From Myoxocephalus aenaeus (taxonomy: Eukaryota > Chordata > Actinopteri > Perciformes > Cottidae), in NCBI GenBank assembly GCA_038501785.1, contig JBAMJR010000070.1, positions 632,501 to 696,500 on the forward strand: a stretch of DNA of 64,000 nucleotides, given 5' to 3'. The position numbers were made by a program, and so were the translations under genes. The notes beneath the pieces are model-generated. The model had not been told where the DNA came from, did no database searches, and saw only the letters and a program-made list of their open reading frames with translations. The first letter of the stretch is position 1; each line of letters begins with the position of its first letter. Shown here piece by piece: positions 1 to 39,694 of this stretch.

Positions 1-2015
1 ATTTTTGATAATAAGTCCTATATTGAGCAAACATGCCAACTTTTTACTGGTCCCAGCTTCTTCAACTTAAGGATTATTACTTTTCTCAGTTTTATATCAC
101 TGTGAATATAGTTACGTTTTGGGCTGTACTCAAATGAAACTTCTTAGAATAAATATTTTGCAAGACTCAAAAACCATACCGGTAGAAATTCATCACAGAA
201 GATGGCCCTCTGAGTCTCTGCAGACCACAATGCAATGTGGTCTGCAGTGCATTTTATGTAAATAAAAAGCCATCAACCCCTTAACGATACTCATCACATG
301 TTAAAGTTATACCATCATAACAGATGTTTCACGTTCACAGCTGCTGTTGTATGCGTCAGCGTTACTTCCTGATGGGAACAACGGGGTAGTAATGGACTGC
401 TGGCTACAGTCGTCCTTGCCTGAGAGAGCTGGCATGACCATAGCGTACGCCTGAGGAAAGAGACTAGTGGCCGCACTCCAAGGGGCTGCTCTTTCACAGT
501 CCAGTGCCCAGATGGCCAGCAATTATTATTACAATCCATCTTCCACCATAGGGTCAAAGGGGCCAGAGAAAGAGTCGACGGAGCAGATTCTTTTTCCAAT
601 CCTCTTATGTTCAGTGTGAGGTTCTGCCAGGTAGAAAATGTTTGACTTGAGCTTTGAGCCTGTTTAGCTTTGTCGGCAATTGTGCTTCAAGAACAAAAGC
701 TTGGAGTGAAAGAACTCTGGCTAACTTCACCTGTTGGAAGCTGACTCGGATGTACAAACAATAATAAATGGAGGTCTAAGTCCTCTTGTACAATGCTTAA
801 AGTGTCCATAAAAATGAAATAACACCAGTGATTATTCAACCCTGTTAATCGCTCTTTGGTTAGGCAGTAGATTTTAATCGCCATAGCCAGCCTTCGCCAG
901 TGACAATGGGGCTGATATGAAAGTGTTTAATTACCTCCATTCAAATAGCTTACAGGCCTTTGATAAAGAGAAATTACTGCTTTTGGGAGAAGGATATTGC
1001 TTTTGAAAAGCCATAGATCTAGAAGCCATAGTAAGATCTACTATTGACTGCAGGGTGTTAGGGAGCTGGTGTTTTAGTAAAAGACCTGTCAGACTAAGGT
1101 CCCCTGCCTAAAAATATTGGTCCCTTTTTATTATTCCAGGCGACACATTTGGAGTTACTTTAGAAAAGCTTAAATCACATCTCCCCATGATGCTCAAGCA
1201 GGGGTACCTATATCTGTAAAGATAATTTTTGCACCAAAATTCAAAGAGGATCTGACAGTGTGTTTTTTAAAAGAGTAAAAAGCTTGCCTGATCTCCTGCA
1301 GCCCGGCCTCCTCCGGTTTATTGCCTCGGCACTATCAAGAACCTATCAGAGGATCTCAGGCACTCAGGCACACATGAGGTTTTAAGGGGCTGCAGTAACT
1401 TTTCCTAAAAGTATGACAAAAGATGTTAAGTGGATCCAGGACGGCAGCTATGTCCCCGATAATTGTACATATATCCTCTCACTAACACCTGCCCAGGACA
1501 CTTAGCATTCAGTCCCATCCTATGTGAAACATCAAAGTGTGTGTGTGTGGAGGGCAGAGACAGCTGGCAGAGCCTGATTGGCTTCATGCCTCGGCATGGT
1601 GCCACACTGCTGTGTTTGCATCCTAAACAGGACATTTTCAGAGATTATTTGTGTGTGTGAACGTGCATATACGTTGATATTCTAGGGTGTACTTTTACTG
1701 CCTGGTCTCACATAGAATAGGTACTTTTGTATTTATTATGGAATTATCTCGTGTATTTTGTCTGAATAAATAAAGTCAAACCTTATATATCAATAACTTC
1801 GTTGAACCTTTAACTAATACTGCAGACTCGTACATGCATTTCATACATGTTTGTCCATTTTTATAATGAATCAAAGAAATTGTGATTTTCATTGAGAAAT
1901 AACCAAATTTCCATGCCAACATGTTGACTCATAAGTGTGCTTCAACCTGTGAGTGTGTCTCAGTCATAAGTATTCTCCTTAATCTGCATAAACAGCTCTC
2001 CATCTTTGTATCCAG
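1..2015. other. SLC9A9 intron, no gene seen
   Basis: AT-rich intronic DNA upstream of the first visible SLC9A9 exon. Apart from the hairpin at 218-247 I see no exon with NHE similarity, no repeat array and no RNA gene. Confidence 0.6.
218..247. repeat. Perfect 12-bp inverted repeat with 6-nt loop
   Basis: CTGCAGACCACA (218-229), loop ATGCAA, TGTGGTCTGCAG (236-247). In the SLC9A9 intron before the first visible exon. Confidence 0.9.
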
Positions 2016-30986
<28,971 letters not shown>

Positions 30987-33086
30987 TGCTCCAGGAGTCC
31001 TCTCCAAGCTCATCAGACCCTGCTGCCCGGAGGCGAAGGCCCTGCCTCCCACAGTGAATGGGGTCACTGGCCGGGGCATCTGAGAGGAGCCGACCGGGAG
31101 TCTGCGTTACAGCGGCTCCCGAAAGGTCACGCTCTCCCCTTGTGCTGACGTGCATGCAGAGACACACGCGCAGAGGGACAAATTACAAAGGCCAATGCTC
31201 TTTCCGTAGCTCTGCTGATGATTTTCTTGGCTTGTTTTGCTCCAGATTCAAGGAATTTAATAGCTGAAATCATCACCTATTGGCATCCCAACACGACACA
31301 CAATACATATTTGGTCAGTGATGCTCAAAGTATCAAAACATCGACATTTGAAAACTCAATGTCTCCTTCCACATATGACAGTTACTTCTGGTGAAGAGAT
31401 TTTTTTTTTTTTTTATGTTTTCATTGAGAAGTACTCATTGAAGTACGCCCACCAGCTCCAGCGTTTATCTCTGTAGAGGGGAACGAAGCTGCTCACAAGG
31501 GCTTACAACATGTCTGTGGAACCTTGTTGAGAAAGAAAAGATTGTTGAGCTTTTCAAGTATCATTTTTGGGCTTTTTGAGTATCACAAACCACATTTTAT
31601 TGAGCTGTTTCACTGAAGTGCGATCAAATCTCTAAACCTCAGCAAATCGTGTCAAAATCTAGATGGACTTGAAGTGGGAATTCAGCTTTGTTGTGGTTTT
31701 CATGAAGTGTCTCTTTAACTTTTATCTTTGTATTTAAGTGAATTGATATTAGAGTATTTCCCTTTTTGAGCCAATTCTCTGACATCCTCTGTCTGTGTTG
31801 TAACACATTTTAAGTTGAAGTGAAGTTGAAGTGAATTAACGATAATAATGACCCCTGCCAACTAATAATAACAGTATTTCTGTCTATAATGAATACTACT
31901 ACATACTTAAAGGTACCCTGTAGAGTGTTTCACCACTAATAACATTATAGAGCAACGTTTTTGTATGATTTACAGGCAGCGACAAATCACCAGGTAGAAG
32001 AGGTAAACCATGATGGCAACAGTGCAGGTTTCAGACTTTACAATTATTTTATAAGGAAGGAAATGCACTCAACTACTTGGACCTCTGGTGTGTTTGGGTG
32101 AGAACCGCTGAACGCAAACAGAAACTCCACAGGGCACCGTTAACTTATAGCCAAGAGCAACACGTGTGATGCTATTCCAGCACAATGATTCCCAAACATG
32201 CATAATGCACTAAACCAAGGGATGCCTTGAAACGCCTCACATTTATAAAGAGCAAAATGATTACAAACCCTATAGGTCATTTTCAAAGAAATACATGTCA
32301 ATAACATAACTTTACTCAATGCAATATTCCCAGATCATGTGTTTTTATAAGAGCAAGCAATTGTAAACATTTGAAATGGTAGAACAGACTGCTTACACTG
32401 ACACTGAGACTCTCCCGCTCCAGAGTTATGACATTGTCCACAGTGCATGATATCATCCTACGAGGATTTGGTGACAGAAATCAAAACATCCTCTTTTTTT
32501 AATCTAGAAAGAGCACTACTGCTGTTCTGATGTAGCCTAGTCATCACACCTCTACCTATGGCACGTCAACAAACCGATGTATTGATTGTCTCTGACTTAA
32601 ACCAGATCTCACAAATAAACATTAGCAGTGAGCTTCTTTTTTTTTTAATCACTTCTTTTTTTTTCTGTCATCAACTATTTTCACTTTTACAGACAGTATG
32701 GAGACTGAAAAAGAAAAACAGATTATTTTTTGTGTGTAAGGTTTTGAACATTCAAAAATAACCTCAAAATATTCACTTTGAAGTGTCATCATAACAAGAT
32801 ACATGAATTATACAGTTGTTGTTGTTGTTTTTCTTCTCCATTGTTGCAACTTCACTAATTAATTCATTGTTCACAGGCCTTACATTGTCGAACACATCCA
32901 ATATTCCAGTATAAAAGAAGTGGTCCCTTCAAATACCACAACAGAGAGAAACATGATACATTCCAAACGTGGCCAGTGGAGCTCCTCGAACACTGAGTTA
33001 AAGTAAAGCTTTAATTCCACAATAAGAGGAAACGGCACTCGATGCAAAATGAACATTAAATTAAAAGGTCTTTGGTGGAGAGGTTG
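30987..33086. other. Convergent 3' region between SLC9A9 and CHST2
   Basis: Both 3' UTRs must lie in these 2.1 kb. Possible signals: AATAAA on + at 32614-32619 (SLC9A9), and on - ATTAAA at 33010-33015 or AATAAA at 31596-31601 (CHST2). Because these cross, overlapping 3' UTRs are possible. A T-run lies at about 31401-31414. Confidence 0.5.
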
Positions 33087-34484
33087 TCACAGTTTGGAGT
33101 ATGACAGTAGCGATTTGCTCAAGTCCTTGGCCTCCCCGGCTGTTCTGACTCTTTCGTACCCTAAAACAGACATGGCATGGTGACAGTAGTCCTCCACTTG
33201 TTTGATCTGTTGAATGCTGAGCACTGTCCTCCATGCACTAGCAGCCTGTGTGGCATTCCTGGACGAGACTATGAATGGCTTCGAGGAGGAGCTGGAGCCA
33301 TTGGTCATGTTCAGTGCAAACGACTCGATGTCGTGGTTGGTGGTGAGGTTGGCAAAGCGGTAGATGTTCCGCAGGGTCTTAACTGGGTTCTCCACCAGGT
33401 CCTCGTACCGCACCGCCATGTACTTCCCCTTCAGCCAGCTGGGTGGGTTTAAGGCAGTCCTCAAAGTCCTGGAGGTGCGGTCACAGATCACCTCCATGGC
33501 TCCTATGGAGTGGTAGTCGGCGCCATCCTTCTTGTTGGCTTTGTGGCCGGGATCCACAAAAGGGATCCGGCGAAGTTTAGGATCCCGGCTGCGGACCACC
33601 TGTAAATTCTCCCGTATCAGGCCGTGTCTGGATTTGATCCTGGAGTTGGCCACAGCCCGCGGGTCTCTGACCAGGTGGATCACCTTCAAATCCAAGGAGG
33701 GATCCTCCATGAGTGGGGCCAGCACGTTAACGTCCAAAATGCGTACCCCTTTAATGACTATGGTGCTGTATTTGAGGCACTCCTCCTCCAACAGTCTAAG
33801 GCTTTGAGGGGGGCACTTTTTACACACCTTATCATCCACCATCCCCACCACCTCTTTCCTGTAGGCGGAGCAGAGGGGGTAGGAGCACACCACTTTATTG
33901 AGGGTGGCCCCAAATAGTCCCAGGGAGGTAAAATTCTTGCCCCCGGGGCTGTTGTAAAGTTGAAAAACAGACAGATCACAGCGGTATAAGGAGCTAAGCA
34001 TGTCCCTGGCTGCCCCTTGTAAAGACACCGCATCGCCCGGGTACAGTTTCTGCCAGATGTGCCACATCGGCTCATACAAGAAGAACACTTCGGGGTTTTG
34101 GTTAAAAAGCTCCCCGAAAAAGGACGAGCCTGACCTCCAGGTGGTCAGAACATAGATGAGCTGTCTCTTTTTCGCCAAAGAGGGCCTGTACAGGAAGCGA
34201 ATGTCCGATCTGCTTTGATAAGTGGTGCTCCGCATCTGATGATTACACTGCTGAGGCTCTTTAGTCCATTTATAATTAGCCAAGTTGAGCATGGTGAGGA
34301 CCAGCAGCAAGAAGTAGGCCATAAATAACACAATCCTCTTCCTGCGGAGGACTTTCATCACGATCCCAGGCTGCGCTATTATCTTGGTGTGATTCCTGTA
34401 GGTTTTAAGCTTCCTCCCAAAGCCAGCATCCTTCTCCCAAGGCGCTGTCAACTTCAGTGGCTGATGGTATTGTTTGCCTCTCAT
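33087..34484 (-). CDS. chst2: Carbohydrate sulfotransferase 2 (N-acetylglucosamine 6-O-sulfotransferase 1)
   Basis: Golgi type II membrane enzyme that moves sulfate from PAPS to the 6-OH of terminal GlcNAc on glycoproteins; in mammals it helps make L-selectin ligands and 6-sulfated keratan or sialyl-LacNAc glycans. One uninterrupted 465-codon frame, as expected for the CHST2/4/5/6/7 family. A short basic cytosolic end is followed by a transmembrane anchor at about residues 50-70, a short stem, then the sulfotransferase domain. The 5'-phosphosulfate loop is TTWRSGSSF (114-122) and the 3'-phosphate loop VRDPRAVANS (272-281). N-glycosylation sequons occur at N184, N379, N392, N395 and N410. The human protein is about 530 residues, mainly because of a longer stem. 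The first ATG is used here; Met43 (MKVLRRK) matches a second start known in mammals. Convergent with SLC9A9. Teleosts may carry two copies (chst2a/chst2b); which one this is cannot be told here. Confidence 0.95.
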   Translation of the reverse strand: MRGKQYHQPLKLTAPWEKDAGFGRKLKTYRNHTKIIAQPGIVMKVLRRKRIVLFMAYFLLLVLTMLNLANYKWTKEPQQCNHQMRSTTYQSRSDIRFLYRPSLAKKRQLIYVLTTWRSGSSFFGELFNQNPEVFFLYEPMWHIWQKLYPGDAVSLQGAARDMLSSLYRCDLSVFQLYNSPGGKNFTSLGLFGATLNKVVCSYPLCSAYRKEVVGMVDDKVCKKCPPQSLRLLEEECLKYSTIVIKGVRILDVNVLAPLMEDPSLDLKVIHLVRDPRAVANSRIKSRHGLIRENLQVVRSRDPKLRRIPFVDPGHKANKKDGADYHSIGAMEVICDRTSRTLRTALNPPSWLKGKYMAVRYEDLVENPVKTLRNIYRFANLTTNHDIESFALNMTNGSSSSSKPFIVSSRNATQAASAWRTVLSIQQIKQVEDYCHHAMSVLGYERVRTAGEAKDLSKSLLSYSKL

Positions 34485-34689
34485 CTGTACCCTCGGAGAG
34501 TGGCTCTCTCACCACTGGACAAAGCTCCTTACATCGACTGTGTACCGACACTCTGCAGGATGTATACAGCCTACACCGGGACTTGATGCCCAGTTCAATA
34601 GCCGCTCATTAGGCAATATACTCACCACCAATTCCAAATCCACAACACGATATCCCGTTTTCACTGCACTGCGCAATGTTCTTCATAGG

Positions 34690-35215
34690 AACGGGTGAGC
34701 CGAGCGTGGAAGTTGACCATGGCGAGCGTTGCAGTGATTCTGCGGGTGGCCCGTGTTCACAACAAAAAGGAAGAAGCCTTCATCATTGTAACAGACGCCC
34801 TTTTTGTCCATGTTCAGCGGAGGCATCCCTGCGCAGTTGCCATCAGATGCATCCTTGTAAACGCCGCCTGCAAAGACTCCTCCGGCATCGCAGACAATGG
34901 ACCCGTCACGAGTTGGCGCGCCTTTCCGGAGCTCGCATCATTCCGCATCTGCCCGAACGGATGAGTGGCCGGCCAGTGTCCACGGCTGCCGCGTTTAGTG
35001 GCAGGCTCCCTCGCTCTCCTTGCTGCTCCGCTCGTCCAACTAATACAAACTAGACCGATTCAATCAGAATACGAGGACAAAGACCCGCCCACAGAGGGTC
35101 TCCATTGGCCCGCGTGGCGGCGTCGTGCGTCAGCGAGCTGCGCCATTGGATCCGCCGCGCGTCCGTCTCGCTGCAGACTCGATCCCGGCTCCCACAGATC
35201 GCAGCAATGGTAGAC
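34690..35215 (-). promoter_or_regulatory. CpG-rich promoter region of chst2 with two CCAAT boxes
   Basis: A CpG-dense stretch directly upstream of the CHST2 start, in contrast with AT-rich DNA on both sides. Read on the - strand it has two CCAAT boxes (ATTGG on + at 35104-35108 and 35145-35149), 41 bp apart, fitting NF-Y sites just upstream of a start point near 35000-35080. No TATA box was seen. Frames on the + strand across the island (34676-35053, 34695-34964, 34965-35213) are high-GC by-products without recognisable domains. The transcription start is an inference; a non-coding first exon is possible. Confidence 0.6.
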
Positions 35216-36125
35216 TGTGGGAATTGATGCTGTTGTTGTGTTTAAGAGAGGCCTACCTCAGTATCTGCCTCCTTGTGACCATGCTCCACCCTTCTTTTTA
35301 AGACGTGCAGCTGCACACTATACCAAGTGCCAGTGCTGAATGGGGGCTTAATGGCTACTTAGCTATAACGTCACAACCTCACCCATTGTCTTTAAAATTG
35401 TCTCTTTTTTTTTTGTTTAAATGTATCTGTTTTAAGTCGTTATTTTATGAAGAGCCCTGTATTTACATTCTCCATCATGTATGTCCTCTTTATAGTACAG
35501 AGAACAATCAGTATATCAAATGAAACATATTTGTTTTTCCCCACTACAGCCTCAAGAGGGTAGCCCAGATCTACAGAAGAAGAAGAAAACGAAAACAGAC
35601 CCAAACCCCGAAGGGAAAAGCCAATGATTAATTAAAAGCATACTATAAACACGTCACAGTAAAGTGTATTCCTATTGGAGTACCACGTGGATAATGTTTG
35701 ATATGAAAGATTCAAAGAAATCATTGCAAATAATGTACAACAGTAGATCTAAAAATAATATTGCAGTGTTTCTTTGACATGAATATATTGGAAAAAAGTC
35801 AGCATCAGTGACTGACACTCCTCTCGAGAGGAATCAGCTGAGTTGTGACATCTGACAGCTGTTCCCGAGGAACTGACAAGTCCGGGGAAGCTGTAAGGCT
35901 ATGTGTTTGAACAGAGGAAACCACATGCTCTGCAGATTGAAAATCATCTTTCCTAAGAGGCTTGCCAGTTTGGGATTACAGTCCCGCACAATTGAACGGC
36001 ACAAAAGACGAAGTGAAAGGGGTTAGGCCCTTTGACCCCTGATGAGCAGTCTGCGGCCCTATGATATCCAGATCGGGATTTAATGATTTTACAGTAATGT
36101 TTGGTGATCTTATTGTGACCCCTGA

Positions 36126-36130
<5 letters not shown>

Positions 36131-36177
<47 letters not shown>
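36131..36177. repeat. (TA)n microsatellite
   Basis: About 23 TA units in the CHST2-TRPC1 intergenic region. Confidence 0.97.
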
Positions 36178-36179
<2 letters not shown>

Positions 36180-36646
36180 TGTCACACCAAAATCTTATTT
36201 AGCTATTTAGCTATAATACATGTTTATATGGTCATACAAAACCGTATAGCCTTGTTGTTTTCCTGAGAAGAGATATGCTACAGATCAATTGAAGCTGTGA
36301 GTGCTTTTTGAAAAGAGTTTATAGATATAGGTTGGATTATGGAACTATGCAGTGAATAATTACTCTGTATGTTCTGTTAAGTGTATCCTGATGTTTCTAT
36401 CCCATATGTACTCATTTTGTGTTACTCATCCCACACATAGAAGAAAGCCCTTTGTGCAGACTGCCCTCTGCTGGAGCATACTGTTTACAATCAAGACAAA
36501 AGAAACAGACGTTTCTATTTTTTGACCAAAACATTACTGACAAAACAGCAGCTTTTTACATTGCCAAAACATTTATAATTTATGGAAATTATCAATTGTA
36601 TCAACATTTAGGCCAATTGAAAAACTGATGTAACAAATGTAGTTTT

Positions 36647-36648
<2 letters not shown>

Positions 36649-36723
<75 letters not shown>
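36649..36723. repeat. (TA)n microsatellite
   Basis: About 37 TA units. Confidence 0.97.
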
Positions 36724-36725
<2 letters not shown>

Positions 36726-37479
36726 TATTTTACATATATATTTTTCTATATAACCTTGGAGTTTTAGAAAAACTGTTAATCGTTCAGACTTTCTGTCACA
36801 TTTTAGAAAGAGTACATGTTTGTTTCTATCTTCCCTTCCTCAGTTTGTGATTGCTTCCTGAAAATCTGATAATGTGACTGTAATTCCATCGCACGAAATC
36901 ACTGTCTGTCCCACCTACATTGCACAAGATGTTCTTTGTGGTTGTTTCTAATGGAGTTCAGTCTGATTAACCAAGGACCATTCCAGGAGGCTGTGCTGTT
37001 GGATAATAAAGTGCAGGTACAGGACCTCTTTCCTAACTTGCTTATGTAATTGCTTAGAAATAGAGTGGACTGGGAAAAGCTTGTTATAAAATGCTCATTT
37101 AATATAACAACTCATATGTATTTTAATTACTAAGGCCTTTTTTACTAAGGCTTTTATCTGAACTGAATATTCTGTATGTTTTTTTCAGGTGATGAGAAGT
37201 CGTAAACGGGACACCTCATTATCTCACAGCAACAGAATGAGTACAGACAACCGTATAAATAAATGATTGTTTCTATTACATTGCAAAGATCTCTCTCCCT
37301 TGTAGTATATAATCCCACTGTATAGTAGCCTATATGTATGATTTGGTATTGCAACAGCCTAGCAAACAAGTATAATATGCATGCTGGCTCACTGTAATGG
37401 CTGTCACACCAAATAAAACAAGACCATACACATCTGTGTTTACCCTGCTATGACATTCCAAAAAGGCTGCTGAGAAAAT

Positions 37480-37506
37480 AATATATATATATATATATAT
37501 ATATAT
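37480..37506. repeat. (AT)n microsatellite
   Basis: 13 AT units. Confidence 0.95.
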
Positions 37507-38163
37507 TCCTTTTCCACAGAAAACATTTGGACATGCCCCAGTAGCAAAAACAGGGCTGTAAATATTATAATTAACGCTGGCTTCAGTGTCAGGGTATTGT
37601 ACAAGCTGGCTCACTGTCACACTGCCATGGCTTATTTGGACACTTGAGCGGAGCCATTGATAATAGTAACACCTGTGTCATTTAGTCCAAATGTCCTCTG
37701 TGAAAAAGGCCTATTACACTCAGCTGATCTTACAATGTTTAATATTAAGATATTGCTTTATTCCCAGTGTGTAAGATACAGTATGGTTTGACTCCTGGTG
37801 TATTAATTAGCACCTTCTTTACTGGGAAGAAATATGTTTTACTCGACTGTAAAAAAAAAAAGTTAAGTGGTTATCAGCGAATGGCCTTACTTGCCCTATA
37901 TTCTTTTCACATGTGCACTGGTCTGTGCTTGCAGACTAATGTGCATGGATGGAGGAGGACAGCTGGCACTCCCAGTCTACCACAGACTACAGACCCACAT
38001 ATCTGTCTTGCTCTCCTCCCACATATCCAGTCAACTTCACCATGCATGCCCAAACACATCAATTTTAAGGAAATGTTCACATTACAGGCACACGCACTCC
38101 TGCACAATCCATAGGATGCATTTGTTCTTCTTTTGTCACATTGGATGATCATATGCATGATAA

Positions 38164-39020
38164 GTGGCAAAAGTTGTCAGATTTCATTTGTTTAATTTCA
38201 AGTACATAAGAAACAATCTAACCATAGATACTGCAAAGCTGTACTTTAATGCAATGATCATTCCATATTTGACCTATTGCCTAACCAGCTGGGCTCAAGC
38301 CACCAGCACAACTCTAAAATCAATTCAAATCCTTCATAAGCAGGCTCTTAAAATACTTGATAAAAAGCCCAGGAGTTATCACCACTGTGCAATTCTAAGT
38401 AAACACAATCTCCTGAGCTGGGATAACATCACTAAATTCTCCTATATGTGTCTTGTTTTTAAAGTTCTTCATGATATGGCTCCTCCCCCACTTGGTGAAT
38501 TTATCAAACGAAACACGCAGAGTGGTAGACAAACTAGATCTGTGGAGAGAGGTGACTGTATCATCCCCTTTAGGAAAAGTTCCTTTAGCCAGTCTGCACT
38601 CTCAGTAAAAGCAGGACACCTCTGGAATGCTCTGCCTCTGCATATCCGCACTAGCAGAACATATCCCTCTTTTAAACACGGCCTGAAGAACTGGCTTATT
38701 AGCAATCAGGTGTGTGAGCATGAGTCGTGACTCCCTCCTCAATGATTGTGTGTACAAAATGTGTGTATGTTTATTGATCTTTATGATGTTTTTATGATTT
38801 TATGATTTTATGATGAGGCCTATTTATATATTTGATCGTAACCTGTGTGTTTATTGCTTTTTAAGATGTTTTTGTTATAACCATTTCTTTCCTTTAGTGA
38901 TGGCTTGTTATATCCGGCCACAGGGACTACGGTTGAAATTTAGCTACTGACACATTTACCCCTGGGTTGATTGATGTGTACGGTCCCTGTTCAAATAAAT
39001 AAATGAAATGAAATGAAAAT
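38164..39020 (+). mobile_element. 5'-truncated non-LTR retrotransposon (LINE) 3' end
   Basis: A 188-codon frame (38164-38730) carries the C-terminal part of a LINE reverse-transcriptase polyprotein: YFNAMIIPYLTYCLTSW, ILHKQALKILDKKPRSYHH, APPPLGEFI, HLWNALPLHIR and a final FKHGLKNWLI. The 3' UTR of about 270 bp ends in an AAATAAATAAATGAAATGAA tail, as in CR1/L2/Rex-type elements. The catalytic palm motif is missing, so it is a dead insertion. The first Met of the frame is only where the truncation left one. Clade not assigned with certainty. Confidence 0.85.
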
Positions 39021-39694
39021 AACCTTAATCCATATGCATTCCATAGCTAATGTATGCTGTATAGATAGACCCAAAGACGTATGATGTTCAGTGTTATGTT
39101 ATGCTATGAAGAATGCTCGACCAGACACAGTATATCTGCATGTATACAACACTGAGATGGTCAGTAACCTACAAAGCTGCACTGACGTGCCTTGTTACAT
39201 AATCACGCTTTTGAAAGCCTGAACGAGCAGGTGGAGGAGGAAACATGCGCAGTGGCAGCCTCGTCAGCAGCATCAGGACCAAAAAAGATCCCCAGGAGCA
39301 TGCGATGCGAGAAGATGGTGCATGTAAACACGGCGAGGGAGCTGACTGTGTCTTTTTGTCGGACCGCAGTCGCCGCTTGCATCTATGAAACCGACATTTG
39401 AATCCATTGCGTGCGGAAAAAAGACAAAAGGAGGTCCTATTTTCAGCCAGCAGACGCGCGCTAACGGAGCAGCAGGGGATGCAGCGACAATAACAACACT
39501 AGATGAAATTGGTTTCGCCGCATGACGACGCTTTAAATCCTGCAGACTGACAGACAACACAAGCAGACAGACAGACAACACAAGCAGGAGGACCCCTCGC
39601 ATGTCACCTCCGTATGTCCGGCTTTCTTGTGTAATGGTCGCTGGTTTCTAGTGGGATGCACATCAGTGTTTGGCCGTACTCGCTCTCCGTCGTA

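Larger units (their letters stand above)
35216..39694. other. Intergenic region between divergent CHST2 and TRPC1
   Basis: TA arrays (36131, 36649, 37480) and the LINE tail (38164-39020) fill much of it. From about 39200 to 39694 the DNA becomes G+C- and CpG-richer and should contain the TRPC1 promoter and 5' UTR. No other gene seen. Confidence 0.6.

Noticed and set aside
33177..34333. Frames antisense to or shifted within CHST2
   Set aside because: Shadows of the 465-codon CHST2 frame.
34676..35213. Frames of 82-125 codons on + strand upstream of CHST2
   Set aside because: Open because of high GC in the promoter island; no family similarity seen.
39656..39694. Upstream in-frame ATG for TRPC1
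   Set aside because: The extension (MHISVWPYSLSVV) is not conserved; MAALY at 39695 matches the family start and has a good context.
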